NCBI RefSeq assembly: GCF_902499335.1
Contig: NZ_CABVQK010000013.1
Span: 124,001-188,000 of the forward strand
DNA: 64,000 bases
Reading direction: 5' to 3'
DNA from: Burkholderia lata
GTDB taxonomy: Bacteria; Pseudomonadota; Gammaproteobacteria; Burkholderiales; Burkholderiaceae
In this document: piece by piece, positions 42,104 through 51,260 of the stretch
Position numbering within the stretch: the stretch's first letter is position 1
How the letters are laid out: each line of letters starts with the position of its first letter
Program-made: the position numbers and the translations under genes
The notes under the pieces: generated by a model
Told to the model about the DNA's origin: nothing
Databases searched by the model: none
What the model saw: only the letters and a program-made list of their open reading frames with translations

Positions 42104-43816
42104 ATGCAGGCCTGGCATCAGATCTACACCCCGCTCGGCAGCCTCGGGCTGTCGGCGTTCGTCGCCGCAATCCCGATCATCTTCTTTTTCGTTGCGCTGG
42201 CCGCGCTGCGGCTCAAGGGCCACGTCGCCGCGGCGATCACGCTGCTGCTGTCGCTCGGCGTCGCGATCCTCGCGTACGGGATGCCCGTGCCGCAGGCGCT
42301 CGCGGCGGCCGGCTTCGGCTTCGCGTACGGCCAGTGGCCGATCGCGTGGATCATCGTCGCGGCCGTGTTCCTCTACAAGATCGTCGTGAAGACCGGCCAG
42401 TTCGACATCATTCGCGCGTCCGTGCTGTCGATCACCGACGACCAGCGCCTGCAGATGCTGCTGATCGGCTTCTCGTTCGGCGCGTTCCTCGAAGGCGCGG
42501 CCGGCTTCGGCGCACCCGTCGCGATCACGGCCGCGCTGCTCGTCGGCCTCGGCTTCAAGCCGCTGCACGCGGCCGGACTGTGTCTGATTGCAAATACCGC
42601 GCCGGTCGCATTCGGTGCGATGGGCATTCCGATCATCGTCGCCGGACAGGTGACGGGCATCGACCCGTTCCATATCGGCGCGATGGCCGGCCGCCAGCTG
42701 CCGCTGCTGTCGCTCGCGGTGCCGTTCTGGCTCGTGTTCATGATGGACGGGCTGCGCGGCGTGCGGCAGACCTGGCCGGCCGCGCTCGTCGCGGGCGGCA
42801 GCTTCGCGGTGACGCAATACTTCACGTCGAACCACATCGGGCCCGAGCTGCCGGACATCACGTCGTCGCTCGTCAGCCTCGTCGCGCTCGCCGCGTTCCT
42901 GAAGGTCTGGCAGCCGCGCACCGCGAAGCAGGCGGCAGGCGGCCTCGTCGCGTCGGGCGGCGGCGCCGCGCTCGCGGGCTTCGGAAGCGCGGGCTCGCGC
43001 AACGGTTTCGGCACCGGCACGCGCCGGCAGGCGTCGCCGTACACGCTCGCGCAGACCGTGCGCGCGTGGTCGCCGTTCCTGATCCTGACGGCCGTCGTCA
43101 CCGTATGGAGCATCGCGCCGTTCAAGGCGCTGTTCGCCGCGCACGGTGCACTCGCGTCGACCGTGCTGAAGTTCCATGTGGCGGGGCTCGACCAGCTCGT
43201 CATGAAAACCGCGCCGATCGCCGCGACACCGAAGGCGCTCGACGCCGTGCTGAAGATCGATCTCGTGTCGGCAGTGGGCAGCGCGATCCTCGTGACCGCG
43301 CTGATCTCGATGGCGCTGCTGCGGATGAAGCCGCGCGACGCGCTCGTCACGTTCGGCGAGACGCTGAAGGAGTTGACGCGCCCGATCCTGTCGATCGGCC
43401 TCGTGCTGGCATTCGCGTTCGTCGCGAACTATTCGGGGATGTCGTCGACGCTCGCGCTGATGCTGGCCGCGACCGGCGCGGCGTTCCCGTTCTTCTCGCC
43501 GTTCCTCGGCTGGCTCGGCGTGTTCCTGACGGGCTCGGACACGTCGTCGAATGCGCTGTTCTGCTCGCTGCAGCAGGCCACCGCCCATCAGCTCGGCGTG
43601 CCCGAGACGCTCGTGGTGGCCGCGAACACGACGGGCGGCGTGACCGCGAAGATGATCTCGCCGCAGTCGATCGCGGTTGCGTGCGCGGCGACGGGCCTCG
43701 TCGGCAAGGAGTCGGAGCTGTTCCGCTTCACGGTGCGGCACAGCCTGCTGTTCGCGGTGATCGTCGGGTTGATCACGCTCGCGCAGGCGTACGTGCTGCC
43801 GGGCATGGTGCCGTAA
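42104..43816 (+). CDS. lldP: L-lactate permease
   Basis: The 570-aa integral membrane protein of the LctP/LldP/GlcA family has about 12-14 hydrophobic helices. Conserved GFSFGAFLEGAAGFGAPVAI and TGSDTSSNALFCSLQ match lactate/glycolate-proton symporters. GGAGGAGAC precedes the ATG at 42104; a longer upstream frame is a shadow of lutB. It closes the lactate operon and is followed by a terminator. Confidence 0.95.
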   Translation: MQAWHQIYTPLGSLGLSAFVAAIPIIFFFVALAALRLKGHVAAAITLLLSLGVAILAYGMPVPQALAAAGFGFAYGQWPIAWIIVAAVFLYKIVVKTGQFDIIRASVLSITDDQRLQMLLIGFSFGAFLEGAAGFGAPVAITAALLVGLGFKPLHAAGLCLIANTAPVAFGAMGIPIIVAGQVTGIDPFHIGAMAGRQLPLLSLAVPFWLVFMMDGLRGVRQTWPAALVAGGSFAVTQYFTSNHIGPELPDITSSLVSLVALAAFLKVWQPRTAKQAAGGLVASGGGAALAGFGSAGSRNGFGTGTRRQASPYTLAQTVRAWSPFLILTAVVTVWSIAPFKALFAAHGALASTVLKFHVAGLDQLVMKTAPIAATPKALDAVLKIDLVSAVGSAILVTALISMALLRMKPRDALVTFGETLKELTRPILSIGLVLAFAFVANYSGMSSTLALMLAATGAAFPFFSPFLGWLGVFLTGSDTSSNALFCSLQQATAHQLGVPETLVVAANTTGGVTAKMISPQSIAVACAATGLVGKESELFRFTVRHSLLFAVIVGLITLAQAYVLPGMVP

Positions 43817-43837
43817 GCGGCGCACGCCCCAAAAAAA

Positions 43838-43871
43838 CAAAACCCCACGCCCGGATGAGCGTGGGGTTTTT
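43838..43871. terminator. Bidirectional terminator after lldP
   Basis: AACCCCACGC and GCGTGGGGTT arms (43840-43850 / 43859-43869) with an A-run before and a T-run after. It serves lldP and the converging M48 gene. Confidence 0.88.
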
Positions 43872-43918
43872 CGTTTCGCCGGTCGATCGCCCGCGTCGGC
43901 GGGCGATCGGCTGCGCGA

Positions 43919-44680
43919 TCAGCTGCCCTTCGCGATGCGATCCTGGATGTGCTGCGCACGGCTCGCCGACGACGGGTGCGAGCTCATCATCGAGCTCGCG
44001 CCGCCGTCCATCTGCGCGAGCTTCTGGAAGCCGGTGACGAGGCCCTTCTGGGTCATGCCCTTCTGCTTCATCAGGTCGAACGAGTAGTCGTCCGCCGCGC
44101 TTTCCTGCGTCTGCGAGAACTGCGCGTTGATGAACTTCTCGGTGATGTCGCCGAGCTGCGAGCTCGACAGGGCCGCCACGCCCGGCGATGCCGCGCCGGC
44201 CGCGCTACGCGCCGCGCTCACCGCGTAGGCCGTCTGCATCGCCTTCTTCGAGTGACCCAGTGCAACGTGGCCCATTTCATGACCGATCACGCCGCGCAGC
44301 TCGTCGTCGTTCATCAGGTCCATCAGGCCGCTGTACACGCGCACGCAGCCGTTGCCCATCGCCCACGCGTTGACGTCCTTGGTCATGTAGACCTTGTAGT
44401 TGATCTTCTGGCCGTTCAGCGTCATGTCGCCGAAGCCCTTCATCACCTTCGTCAGGCGCTTCGCGTATGCGCTGTTCGCCGGCGCGATCTTCGACTCGGC
44501 GTCGCTGGACTTGCACGACTCGTTCGACAGTGCGGCGATGTCGCTGTCCGACAGCGTCGCCGCCTTGTACAGGTTCGTCCCCGCCGACGTCAGGCTGTTC
44601 GCGTCAAGGCTCTGTACCCCGCCGCACGCGCTCAACAGAAACGCCACGCCACACGCTGCCACCGCTTTCTTGAGTTGCAT
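43919..44680 (-). CDS. M48 family metalloprotease, lipoprotein
   Basis: The 253-aa protein has a lipoprotein signal (VAFLLSAC, cysteine at about residue 19), the zinc motif HEMGH near residue 135 and a downstream ESAADDYSFDLM providing the third ligand. Together these define a Ste24-like M48 peptidase of the LoiP/YcaL type. It probably acts in the periplasm on misfolded outer-membrane or membrane proteins. The start at 44680 (MQLKKAVAACG) follows GAGGG. It converges on lldP. Confidence 0.92.
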   Translation of the reverse strand: MQLKKAVAACGVAFLLSACGGVQSLDANSLTSAGTNLYKAATLSDSDIAALSNESCKSSDAESKIAPANSAYAKRLTKVMKGFGDMTLNGQKINYKVYMTKDVNAWAMGNGCVRVYSGLMDLMNDDELRGVIGHEMGHVALGHSKKAMQTAYAVSAARSAAGAASPGVAALSSSQLGDITEKFINAQFSQTQESAADDYSFDLMKQKGMTQKGLVTGFQKLAQMDGGASSMMSSHPSSASRAQHIQDRIAKGS

Positions 44681-44876
44681 CCCGGAATCCCTCGATAGTT
44701 GTATTTGGGAGCGGCGATTTTGCATAATCCGGCAGAAAATTACCAGATGTTTACATCCGATGACACGTTGATTACTCAGCGGACAGGAATGAAGCGGTGC
44801 GCCGGCGCGGGATTGACGACGAAAAGCGGAGCAATCGCCGCAGCCGGGCGACGATCGGAAGGGGAAACGAGCCGGC

Positions 44877-45788
44877 TCAGGCCGTCTGGTCGCGGCGTCG
44901 CGTCAGCCGCCGCGCGACCAGCAGCGGCAGCCGCACCGCGAAGCCGGTGAACAGGCGCAGGTGCATCCACGCGAGCAGCGCGTTGTCGCGGCCGTAATGG
45001 AAATGCGAGACGCCGCCCTCGTGCCGGCCGAAATAGCGCACCGGCGCGTCGATGCGGATCGGCCGCACGCCGGCCCAGCACAGCCGCACGGCCGCCTCGG
45101 GATCGAAGTCGAAGCCGCGCATCCACGGCTGGCGGCGCATGATCGCGGCCAGCGGCGCGACCGGATACACGCGAAACCCGTACAGCGAATCGCCAATCCC
45201 GGCCCACAGCGTCTCGAGGTCGGCCCATGCGTTCGACAGCCGGCGGCCCTGCACGCGCAACTGCGGCGCGCTCGCGTCGAACTTCGGCACGCCCAGCACC
45301 ATCGCGCCGGGCGCGGCCTGCGACGCGGCCATGAATGCGGGAATCAGGTCGGCCGGATGCTGGCCGTCGGAATCCATCGTCAACACATGCGTGAAGCCGC
45401 TCGCGGCGGCCGCGTCGAGCCCGGCGAGCACCGCGGCGCCCTTGCCGCGGTTCTCCGGCAGCACGATCACGCGCAACCCCGGGTCGCGCTCGGCCATCGC
45501 CTGCAGCCGTTCGGCGCTGCCGTCGGTGCTGCCGTCGACGACGACCCACACCGGATTCCACTGCGCCCGGGCGTTGCGCACGGTCGTGTCGACCTTGACG
45601 CCCGGGTTGTAGCTCGGAATCAGGACGAGATGGGTGGACGAGGCGTGCAGCTTAGACATGGAAACGGCCGATTGCGAAGACGGGGATCCTGACAAAAGTT
45701 TATGACTTGCCGGCGACCGTCGGCAGGCTTCGTCGACGTCGCCCGCGTGCGGGGCCGGTTGCCCGATCGTGAGGCTTTCTCGCTTCAT
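44877..45788 (-). CDS. Family 2 glycosyltransferase of the aryl-polyene cluster
   Basis: The 303-aa GT-A glycosyltransferase has LVLIPSYNPG, VVVDGSTDGSAERL, RGKGAAVLAGLDAA and TMDSDGQHPADL, the metal-binding DxD-like motif. It resembles dolichol-phosphate mannosyltransferase-type GT2 enzymes that use lipid-linked acceptors. The ATG at 45788 is preferred because it overlaps the preceding stop in ATGA and has GAGGAGG upstream; a start at 45659 has no ribosome site. It is the last gene of the minus arm of the cluster, so it probably glycosylates the polyene or its lipid carrier. Confidence 0.85.
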   Translation of the reverse strand: MKRESLTIGQPAPHAGDVDEACRRSPASHKLLSGSPSSQSAVSMSKLHASSTHLVLIPSYNPGVKVDTTVRNARAQWNPVWVVVDGSTDGSAERLQAMAERDPGLRVIVLPENRGKGAAVLAGLDAAAASGFTHVLTMDSDGQHPADLIPAFMAASQAAPGAMVLGVPKFDASAPQLRVQGRRLSNAWADLETLWAGIGDSLYGFRVYPVAPLAAIMRRQPWMRGFDFDPEAAVRLCWAGVRPIRIDAPVRYFGRHEGGVSHFHYGRDNALLAWMHLRLFTGFAVRLPLLVARRLTRRRDQTA

Positions 45789-47062
45789 GACAGCCACGCC
45801 TCCTCATGACCCGCACTGGCCTCGATTTCGACCAGCAGGTCGTCGCGGCACACGTCCGCATGAACGACGAGCGGCCGCACGTCGGGGCCGGCCGCCTCGC
45901 GCAGCACGCACTCGATCGCGGCCAGCGCCGCGGTATCGCCGGCGTCGCGCACGTAGACGCGATAGCTCAGGTCGGCGAGCGAGAACGGGCCGTACCCCTG
46001 GCGCGCGGCCTGCTCGAGCACGGCCGCGAGGTTCGCGACCGTCTCGCGCGTTTGCGCGACGACGTCGCCGTGATGCACGGTGCGGTGCCCGACGATGCTC
46101 GCGGTGCCCGACACGAACAGCACCGGCGCGGCATCGCCTTCCGACCATGCGGCCGCGCGCGCGAACGTCGGCGCACGCGGGCCGTACTCCGCCGGATAGT
46201 GATAAGCGCTGACCTGGCGCGGGTTCTCGACCGGATCGGCCGGCGTGCGGCTCGCGAGGAAATGGATCGCGAGCGGCGCGGCCGGCGATGCATCGCCCGC
46301 GACCGGCACGACCGAACCGAGCGCGCATGCGGCCGGCACGCCGCCCGTCAGCGCACGGCGGCACGCGTCGAACGCGTGCTGGCGGCCGATATTGAACTGA
46401 CGATAGCGCTCGATCCCAAGCTGCACCGCATTGATCGCCGGCACGGTATTCCAGATGCGCAGCGGATGCGGCATGCCGAGCGAATCGAGCACGTCGAACA
46501 GCGCGCGGTACGCATCGTGCGTCGCACGTTCGAGCGGCGTACCGCCGTCGTGCGTTTCGCTCGTCTCGTGCACGACGATGCTGCCGAACACGAGGCCCGC
46601 CGTTTCGCTGTACCGATAGTGCAGCGCGCCGCGCCGTTCGCTGCGCAGGTCGCGCGCATGGCATTGCCAGATTTCGCAGACGGCGTCGTCCGGCGCGATG
46701 CCGGCACCGAGCAGCGTCATCGGCACCGGCGCGACCGGCAGGTCGGGCACGACATCGGCCAGCATCCGTGCCGCCGCGTCCGCGTACGATGCGTCCTGCA
46801 GGCCGGCCGCGCCAATGCACACCGCACCCAATGCGCCAGGAAACGCGCGCTCGAATCCGTCGCCATGACTGCGCGCATCGTCCAGCAACGCGGCGAGCCG
46901 CGCATGGCTCATCCGGACGAGCCGCAGTGCGCGGCCGCCGTCGTGCGCGAGCGGCGTGCGCGATGCGGCCGGCCCGGCCGCCGTCTGCCCGCGCGCGACG
47001 GGCGCGGCGGAGGACGACAGGGAACACGGGCGCCGTTCGGCGTCGACTGGATGCACTGACAC
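45785..47062 (-). CDS. FkbO/Hyg5-family chorismatase (XanB2-like, hydroxybenzoate-forming)
   Basis: The 425-aa protein matches the FkbO/Hyg5/XanB2 chorismatases, which convert chorismate to 3- or 4-hydroxybenzoate or dihydroxycyclohexadiene products. Key segments are IWNTVPAINAVQLGIERYR, NPRQVSAYHYPAEYGPR, GHRTVHHGDVVAQ and DVCRDDLLVEIE. The GTG at 47062 has GAGGAAA upstream and gives about 90 residues before the conserved domain, more than FkbO-type enzymes carry. A start at about 46911 would remove much of this. XanB2 supplies the aryl primer of xanthomonadin in Xanthomonas, and the linkage to polyene genes here argues the same. Confidence 0.88.
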   Translation of the reverse strand: MSVHPVDAERRPCSLSSSAAPVARGQTAAGPAASRTPLAHDGGRALRLVRMSHARLAALLDDARSHGDGFERAFPGALGAVCIGAAGLQDASYADAAARMLADVVPDLPVAPVPMTLLGAGIAPDDAVCEIWQCHARDLRSERRGALHYRYSETAGLVFGSIVVHETSETHDGGTPLERATHDAYRALFDVLDSLGMPHPLRIWNTVPAINAVQLGIERYRQFNIGRQHAFDACRRALTGGVPAACALGSVVPVAGDASPAAPLAIHFLASRTPADPVENPRQVSAYHYPAEYGPRAPTFARAAAWSEGDAAPVLFVSGTASIVGHRTVHHGDVVAQTRETVANLAAVLEQAARQGYGPFSLADLSYRVYVRDAGDTAALAAIECVLREAAGPDVRPLVVHADVCRDDLLVEIEASAGHEEAWLS

Positions 47063-47147
47063 TTCGATTTCCTCACTGTGCGGCGCAGGCCGCGCAACAT
47101 CGCGGCTTGCGCCGCGTTGCGTTACGTCACGCCGACGCTGCGCCTCG

Positions 47148-47864
47148 TCATGCAAGCCCGCCGTTGACGGACAGCACCTGCCCCGTCACATAGGCCGCGG
47201 CGTCGGACACCAGGTACGCGACCATCGCCGCGACTTCGTCGGGCCGGCCCGCGCGCTGCGCGGGCACGAGCTGCTTGATGCGTTCGGCGGGAAACGCGTG
47301 TTCGGCCATCGGCGATTCGATGATGCCGGGCGCGACTGCATTCACGGTGATGCCGCGCGACGCGAGCTCGAGCGACAGCGACTTCGTCGCGCCGATCAGC
47401 CCCGCCTTCGCGGCCGCATAGTTGACCTGCCCGCGATTGCCGGTCACGCCGGCCACCGACGCGATGTTGACGATCCGACCGCGCCGCGTGCGGATCATCG
47501 GCAACAACAGCGGCTGCGTGACGTTGAAGAAGCCGTTGAGCGTCACGTCGATCACGCTGTGCCACTGCCGGCGCGACATGCCGGCCATCGGCGCGTCGTC
47601 GTGAATGCCCGCGTTGTTGACGAGGATCTGCACCGGCGCATCGTCGATGAACGGCTTCAGCGCGGCGAGCGTCGCATCGCCATCGGTCACGTCGAACGCG
47701 ATCGCATGCGCGGTGCCGCCGGCCGCGACGATCTGCTGCGCGACTGCCTCCGCCTGCGCGAGATGGCGGTTCGCGTGCACCCACACTTCATGGCCGGCCT
47801 GCGCGAGCGCCGTGCAGATCGCCTGCCCGAGTGCACCGCTGCCGCCCGTCACGAGCGCCCGCAT
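47148..47864 (-). CDS. 3-oxoacyl-ACP reductase, FabG-like, of the aryl-polyene cluster
   Basis: The 238-aa short-chain dehydrogenase has TGGSGALGQAIC (NADP-binding), NNAGI, and the catalytic tyrosine and lysine in YAAAKAG. GNRGQVNYAAAK and VNAVAPGIIESPM are FabG-like. It would reduce 3-ketoacyl-ACP intermediates during polyene chain building. The ATG at 47864 has GGAG eight bases upstream; the GTG at 47891 is less likely. It is third from the left in the minus arm, between the ACP and chorismatase genes. Confidence 0.9.
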   Translation of the reverse strand: MRALVTGGSGALGQAICTALAQAGHEVWVHANRHLAQAEAVAQQIVAAGGTAHAIAFDVTDGDATLAALKPFIDDAPVQILVNNAGIHDDAPMAGMSRRQWHSVIDVTLNGFFNVTQPLLLPMIRTRRGRIVNIASVAGVTGNRGQVNYAAAKAGLIGATKSLSLELASRGITVNAVAPGIIESPMAEHAFPAERIKQLVPAQRAGRPDEVAAMVAYLVSDAAAYVTGQVLSVNGGLA

Positions 47865-47974
47865 CGAATTGCTCCGTTCATCGCGTTCCACCTCGATCGA
47901 CGCGGCCGCGTATCGTCTGCCGATCGCTGCCGCGTGCCGTCATCATCTGCGCGCCGCGCCCGTGCGCGACGCGC

Positions 47975-48238
47975 TCACTTCGTGCGGTGCGCGGCGACGT
48001 ACGCAGCCAGTGCACCGAGCGTCGCAAAGATCTTCTGGTTGTCCGGATTGTCCGAACGCAGCTCGAAGCCGTATTTCTTCGAGATCAGCAGTGCGATTTC
48101 CAGGATGTCGATGGAGTCGAGCCCGAAACCCTCGCCATACAGCGGGGTGTCGGCCGTCACTGTTTCGAGCGGGACGTCTTCGAGATTCAGTTCGCCGATG
48201 ATCAGCGTGGCGAGCTCTTGTTCCAGTGCGTTCATCAT
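47975..48238 (-). CDS. Acyl carrier protein of the aryl-polyene cluster
   Basis: The 87-aa acidic protein has GLDSIDILEIA, the phosphopantetheine attachment motif with Ser42, and the four-helix ACP pattern. It is the only ACP gene in the cluster, so it probably carries the aryl primer and the growing chain. It is the promoter-proximal gene of the minus arm. MM at 48238 and 48235 are adjacent starts and no strong ribosome site distinguishes them. Confidence 0.92.
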   Translation of the reverse strand: MMNALEQELATLIIGELNLEDVPLETVTADTPLYGEGFGLDSIDILEIALLISKKYGFELRSDNPDNQKIFATLGALAAYVAAHRTK

Positions 48239-48807
48239 GCGTGCGGGCAGGCGGTCCATGGCAGCGGAAGGCGCCCGGAAACGGCTATCGCCATGCACGC
48301 CCGGCGCGTGCGAATCTCCGTCCCTCCGGCGTCTGCCGGCTTCCCCGCCTGCGTTATTTGGGGATCGTTTGTAAAAGTTACGCGGATTCTAGACGAACGG
48401 GTATCGGGCCGTATACCGCCAATGGTTACAGACTGGCGAGCCGGCGCCGCGGCCCGTTTCGGGACCCGAATGCACCAGACGCTTGAGCCGCTTCGGATGG
48501 AAATGGACCGACCCCACGAAACCGTTCGTCCGACGCCATACAATCGGTTACAAAACCCGTTCACGCCCGCCCCGAACACGCGGTGCCGCGGCCCTAAAAT
48601 GAGCGTGCCCGACCACCGGCCCGGACCCGCGTCCCGGCCGCCATTCATATGATGTTTGACGGCCCGACCACCGCGTCCGGCCACGATCTTCCCGATGTCG
48701 CCAGTCATGCCGCGCCCGTCCTTCCGCTCCGTTCCGGTTCGCCCGTCCGTCCGCTGCCGCCCGGCCGCCGGTGACGGGTATCCGCGCCGCGCTCGAGGAG
48801 GCCGTCG
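48239..48807. promoter_or_regulatory. 569-bp divergent control region of the aryl-polyene cluster
   Basis: No gene is supported. It contains a palindrome GTAA-AAG-TTAC (48371-48381), a minus-strand TAGAAT -10 candidate (48391-48386), a plus-strand TACAAT near 48540, and GGTTACA twice (about 48424 and 48546) about 120 bases apart. These are the only candidate control sites between the two arms. Confidence 0.55.
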
Positions 48808-49461
48808 ATGAGCCGGCTGCTGCCCGCCGCCCGCGGCATCGCCGCAGTCGGCGCCGTCGCGGCGTACCAGGCCGGCGCGCACTACGCGGCCGCGACGCCC
48901 GGCGCACACGGCTTCGGCCTCGCAATGGCGCTCGTGCCGCCGCTGCTGCTCGCGCTCGGCGCGGCACTGCGCTCGCCGCATCGCGCGTGGCTCGTGCCGG
49001 CGTGGCTGCTTGCCGCCGCCGCGCTGTGGGCCGCGCGCGTGCCGCTCGCCCGGCATTTCGAATGGGGCCTGTATCTGGAACACGCGAGTTTCAACCTCGC
49101 GATGGCGCTGCTGTTCGGCCGTACGCTCGCGGCCGGCCAGGTGCCGCTGTGCACGCGCTTCGCGACGATGATCCACGGCGCGATCACGCCGGCCGTCGCG
49201 CGCTACACGCGGCAGATCACGCTCGCGTGGACGCTGTTCTTCGTCGCGATCGCCGCCGTGTCGACTTTGCTGTTCGCGACCGCGCCGATCGTCACGTGGT
49301 CGACGTTCGCGAACTACCTGTCGCTGCCGCTCGTCGCCGTGATGTTCGCCGCCGAGCATGCGTGCCGGCGCTTCGCACTGCCGCACGAACCGCGGCCGCG
49401 CATGGTCGATGCGGTGCGCGCGTATCGCGCGACGACCCACGCATCGCAGGCGTCACGATGA
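48808..49461 (+). CDS. Polytopic membrane protein (COG4648-like)
   Basis: The 217-aa protein has about five or six hydrophobic segments, including LAMALVPPLLLALGAAL, AWLVPAWLLAAAALWAA and LAWTLFFVAIAAVSTLLF. It resembles the uncharacterised inner-membrane proteins regularly found in aryl-polyene and related clusters. The ATG is preceded by GAGGAGG. Its stop overlaps the next start in ATGA. The role is probably in membrane handling of the product, by context only. Confidence 0.85.
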   Translation: MSRLLPAARGIAAVGAVAAYQAGAHYAAATPGAHGFGLAMALVPPLLLALGAALRSPHRAWLVPAWLLAAAALWAARVPLARHFEWGLYLEHASFNLAMALLFGRTLAAGQVPLCTRFATMIHGAITPAVARYTRQITLAWTLFFVAIAAVSTLLFATAPIVTWSTFANYLSLPLVAVMFAAEHACRRFALPHEPRPRMVDAVRAYRATTHASQASR

Positions 49462-51260
49462 ATTCCCGGCCGGCGCGGCGCGCCGGCCTTCGCTCCCGTT
49501 TTGACCGATTTATGCCGACTCACCCGCTGGTTTTCCATTCATCGCCGGACCAGACGATCGCCTGGCGCGACGGCGCACCCGTCACCGTGCGCGCATTCGT
49601 CGCCGACGTCGCGCGCGTGGCCGCCGCGCTGCCCGACGGCGGCCACGTGTTCAACGTGTGCCGCGACCGCTACCGCTTCGCGGTCAGCCTGTGCGCCGCA
49701 CTCGTTGCCGGCAAGATCAGCCTGCTGCCGTCGACGCACACGCCGGAAATGGTCCGCCAGCTCGCATCGTTCGCACCCGACGCGTTCTGCCTGCACGACG
49801 CACCCGACTGCACGATCGACCTGCCGCGCTTCGCCTACCCCGATGCCGCCTCCGGCGGGCTCGCGAGCGATGCGCCGTTCGCCGTCCCGCAGATCGATGC
49901 GGCACGGATCATGGCCTACGTGTTCACGTCCGGCTCGACCGGCGCGCCGGTGCCGCACCGCAAGACCTGGGGCTTCCTGGTCGGCTGCGTGCGCGCGGCG
50001 GCCGACCGCCTCGGGCTGCTCGACGGCCGCGCGGCCACGCTGATCGGCACGGTGCCCGCGCAGCACATGTACGGCTTCGAGTCGACGGTGCTGCTCGCGC
50101 TGATCGGCGGCCTCGCGTTCAGCAATCGCCAGCCGTTCTACCCGGTCGACATTCGCGACGAACTCGACGCGATTCCGCAGCCGCGCGTACTCGTCACGTC
50201 GCCGATCCACCTGCGTGCGCTGCTGGCGGCCGGCCATGCGCTGCCGCCCGCGACGCTCGTGCTGTCGGCCACCGCGCCGCTGTCGGAAAAGCTCGCGTGC
50301 GAAGCCGAGGCCGCGCTCGACGCGCCGCTCGTCGAGATCTACGGCAGCACCGAGACCGGCCAGATCGCCACCCGCCGCACGTCGCAAGGCGCGACGTGGG
50401 CGTTGTTCCCGGGCATCCGGCTCGACGCGCGCGACGAACCGGAAAGCGACGACGGCGAACCGACGATCTGGGTATCGGGCGGGCACGTCGAGGCACCCGT
50501 GCCGATGGGCGATGCGCTCGAACTGCTCGGCGACGGCCGGTTCCTGCTGCACGGCCGCAAGGCCGACCTCGTCAACATCGCCGGCAAGCGCACGTCGCTC
50601 GCTTACCTGAACCATCAGCTCAATGCGATTCCGGACGTGATCGACGGCGTGTTCTTCATGCCCGACGAAGCCGCGCCGGCGCACGCCGATGCGGGCCTCG
50701 AACCGGTCACGCGCCTCGTCGCGCTGGTCGTCGCGCCGACGCTCGCGGCAGCCGATCTGCAGCGCGCGTTGCGCGAGCGGATCGATCCCGCGTTCATGCC
50801 GCGCCCGCTCGTATTCGTCGACGCGCTGCCGCGCAACGAAACGGGCAAGCTGCCGCGCGACGTGCTCGCCGCACTCGTTGCGCAACATGCGCGCACCGCG
50901 GCCGTGCCGACGCCCGTACGCGACCCGGCCGGCACGCCCGCGCCCGCGCTCGGGTTCACGATCCCGGCCGATCACCCGGCGCTGCCCGGCCACTTCCCCG
51001 GCCATCCGGTCGTGCCGGGCGTCGTGCTGCTCGATCACGCGATCCATGCGATCGGCACGGCGCTGAACCGCCCGTTGCATACGTGGCGGCTCGGTTCCGC
51101 GAAATTCCTGAGCCCGGTCGCGCCCGGCGAACCGCTCGATCTCGCGTACGACGCCGCGGCCAGCGGCGCGATCCGCTTCACGCTGCGCGCCGGCGCGCGC
51201 GAGGTCGCGAGCGGCGTGCTGTCCGCGCCGCCGGCCGCGCAGGATGGCGCGCAGCCATGA
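49458..51260 (+). CDS. AMP-dependent acyl/aryl ligase fused to a hotdog dehydratase
   Basis: A 600-aa fusion. Residues about 15-480 are an adenylate-forming ligase (FTSGSTGAPVPHRK; EIYGSTETGQIATRR; RNETGKLPRD with the A10 lysine). Residues about 495-600 form a FabA/FabZ-like hotdog domain with DHPALPGHFPGHPVVPGV, as in the small ApeI-type dehydratases. It probably activates hydroxybenzoate and loads it on the ACP, and also dehydrates 3-hydroxyacyl-ACP. Both functions are inferred. The start in ATGA overlap with the preceding gene is well supported. Confidence 0.88.
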   Translation: MNSRPARRAGLRSRFDRFMPTHPLVFHSSPDQTIAWRDGAPVTVRAFVADVARVAAALPDGGHVFNVCRDRYRFAVSLCAALVAGKISLLPSTHTPEMVRQLASFAPDAFCLHDAPDCTIDLPRFAYPDAASGGLASDAPFAVPQIDAARIMAYVFTSGSTGAPVPHRKTWGFLVGCVRAAADRLGLLDGRAATLIGTVPAQHMYGFESTVLLALIGGLAFSNRQPFYPVDIRDELDAIPQPRVLVTSPIHLRALLAAGHALPPATLVLSATAPLSEKLACEAEAALDAPLVEIYGSTETGQIATRRTSQGATWALFPGIRLDARDEPESDDGEPTIWVSGGHVEAPVPMGDALELLGDGRFLLHGRKADLVNIAGKRTSLAYLNHQLNAIPDVIDGVFFMPDEAAPAHADAGLEPVTRLVALVVAPTLAAADLQRALRERIDPAFMPRPLVFVDALPRNETGKLPRDVLAALVAQHARTAAVPTPVRDPAGTPAPALGFTIPADHPALPGHFPGHPVVPGVVLLDHAIHAIGTALNRPLHTWRLGSAKFLSPVAPGEPLDLAYDAAASGAIRFTLRAGAREVASGVLSAPPAAQDGAQP

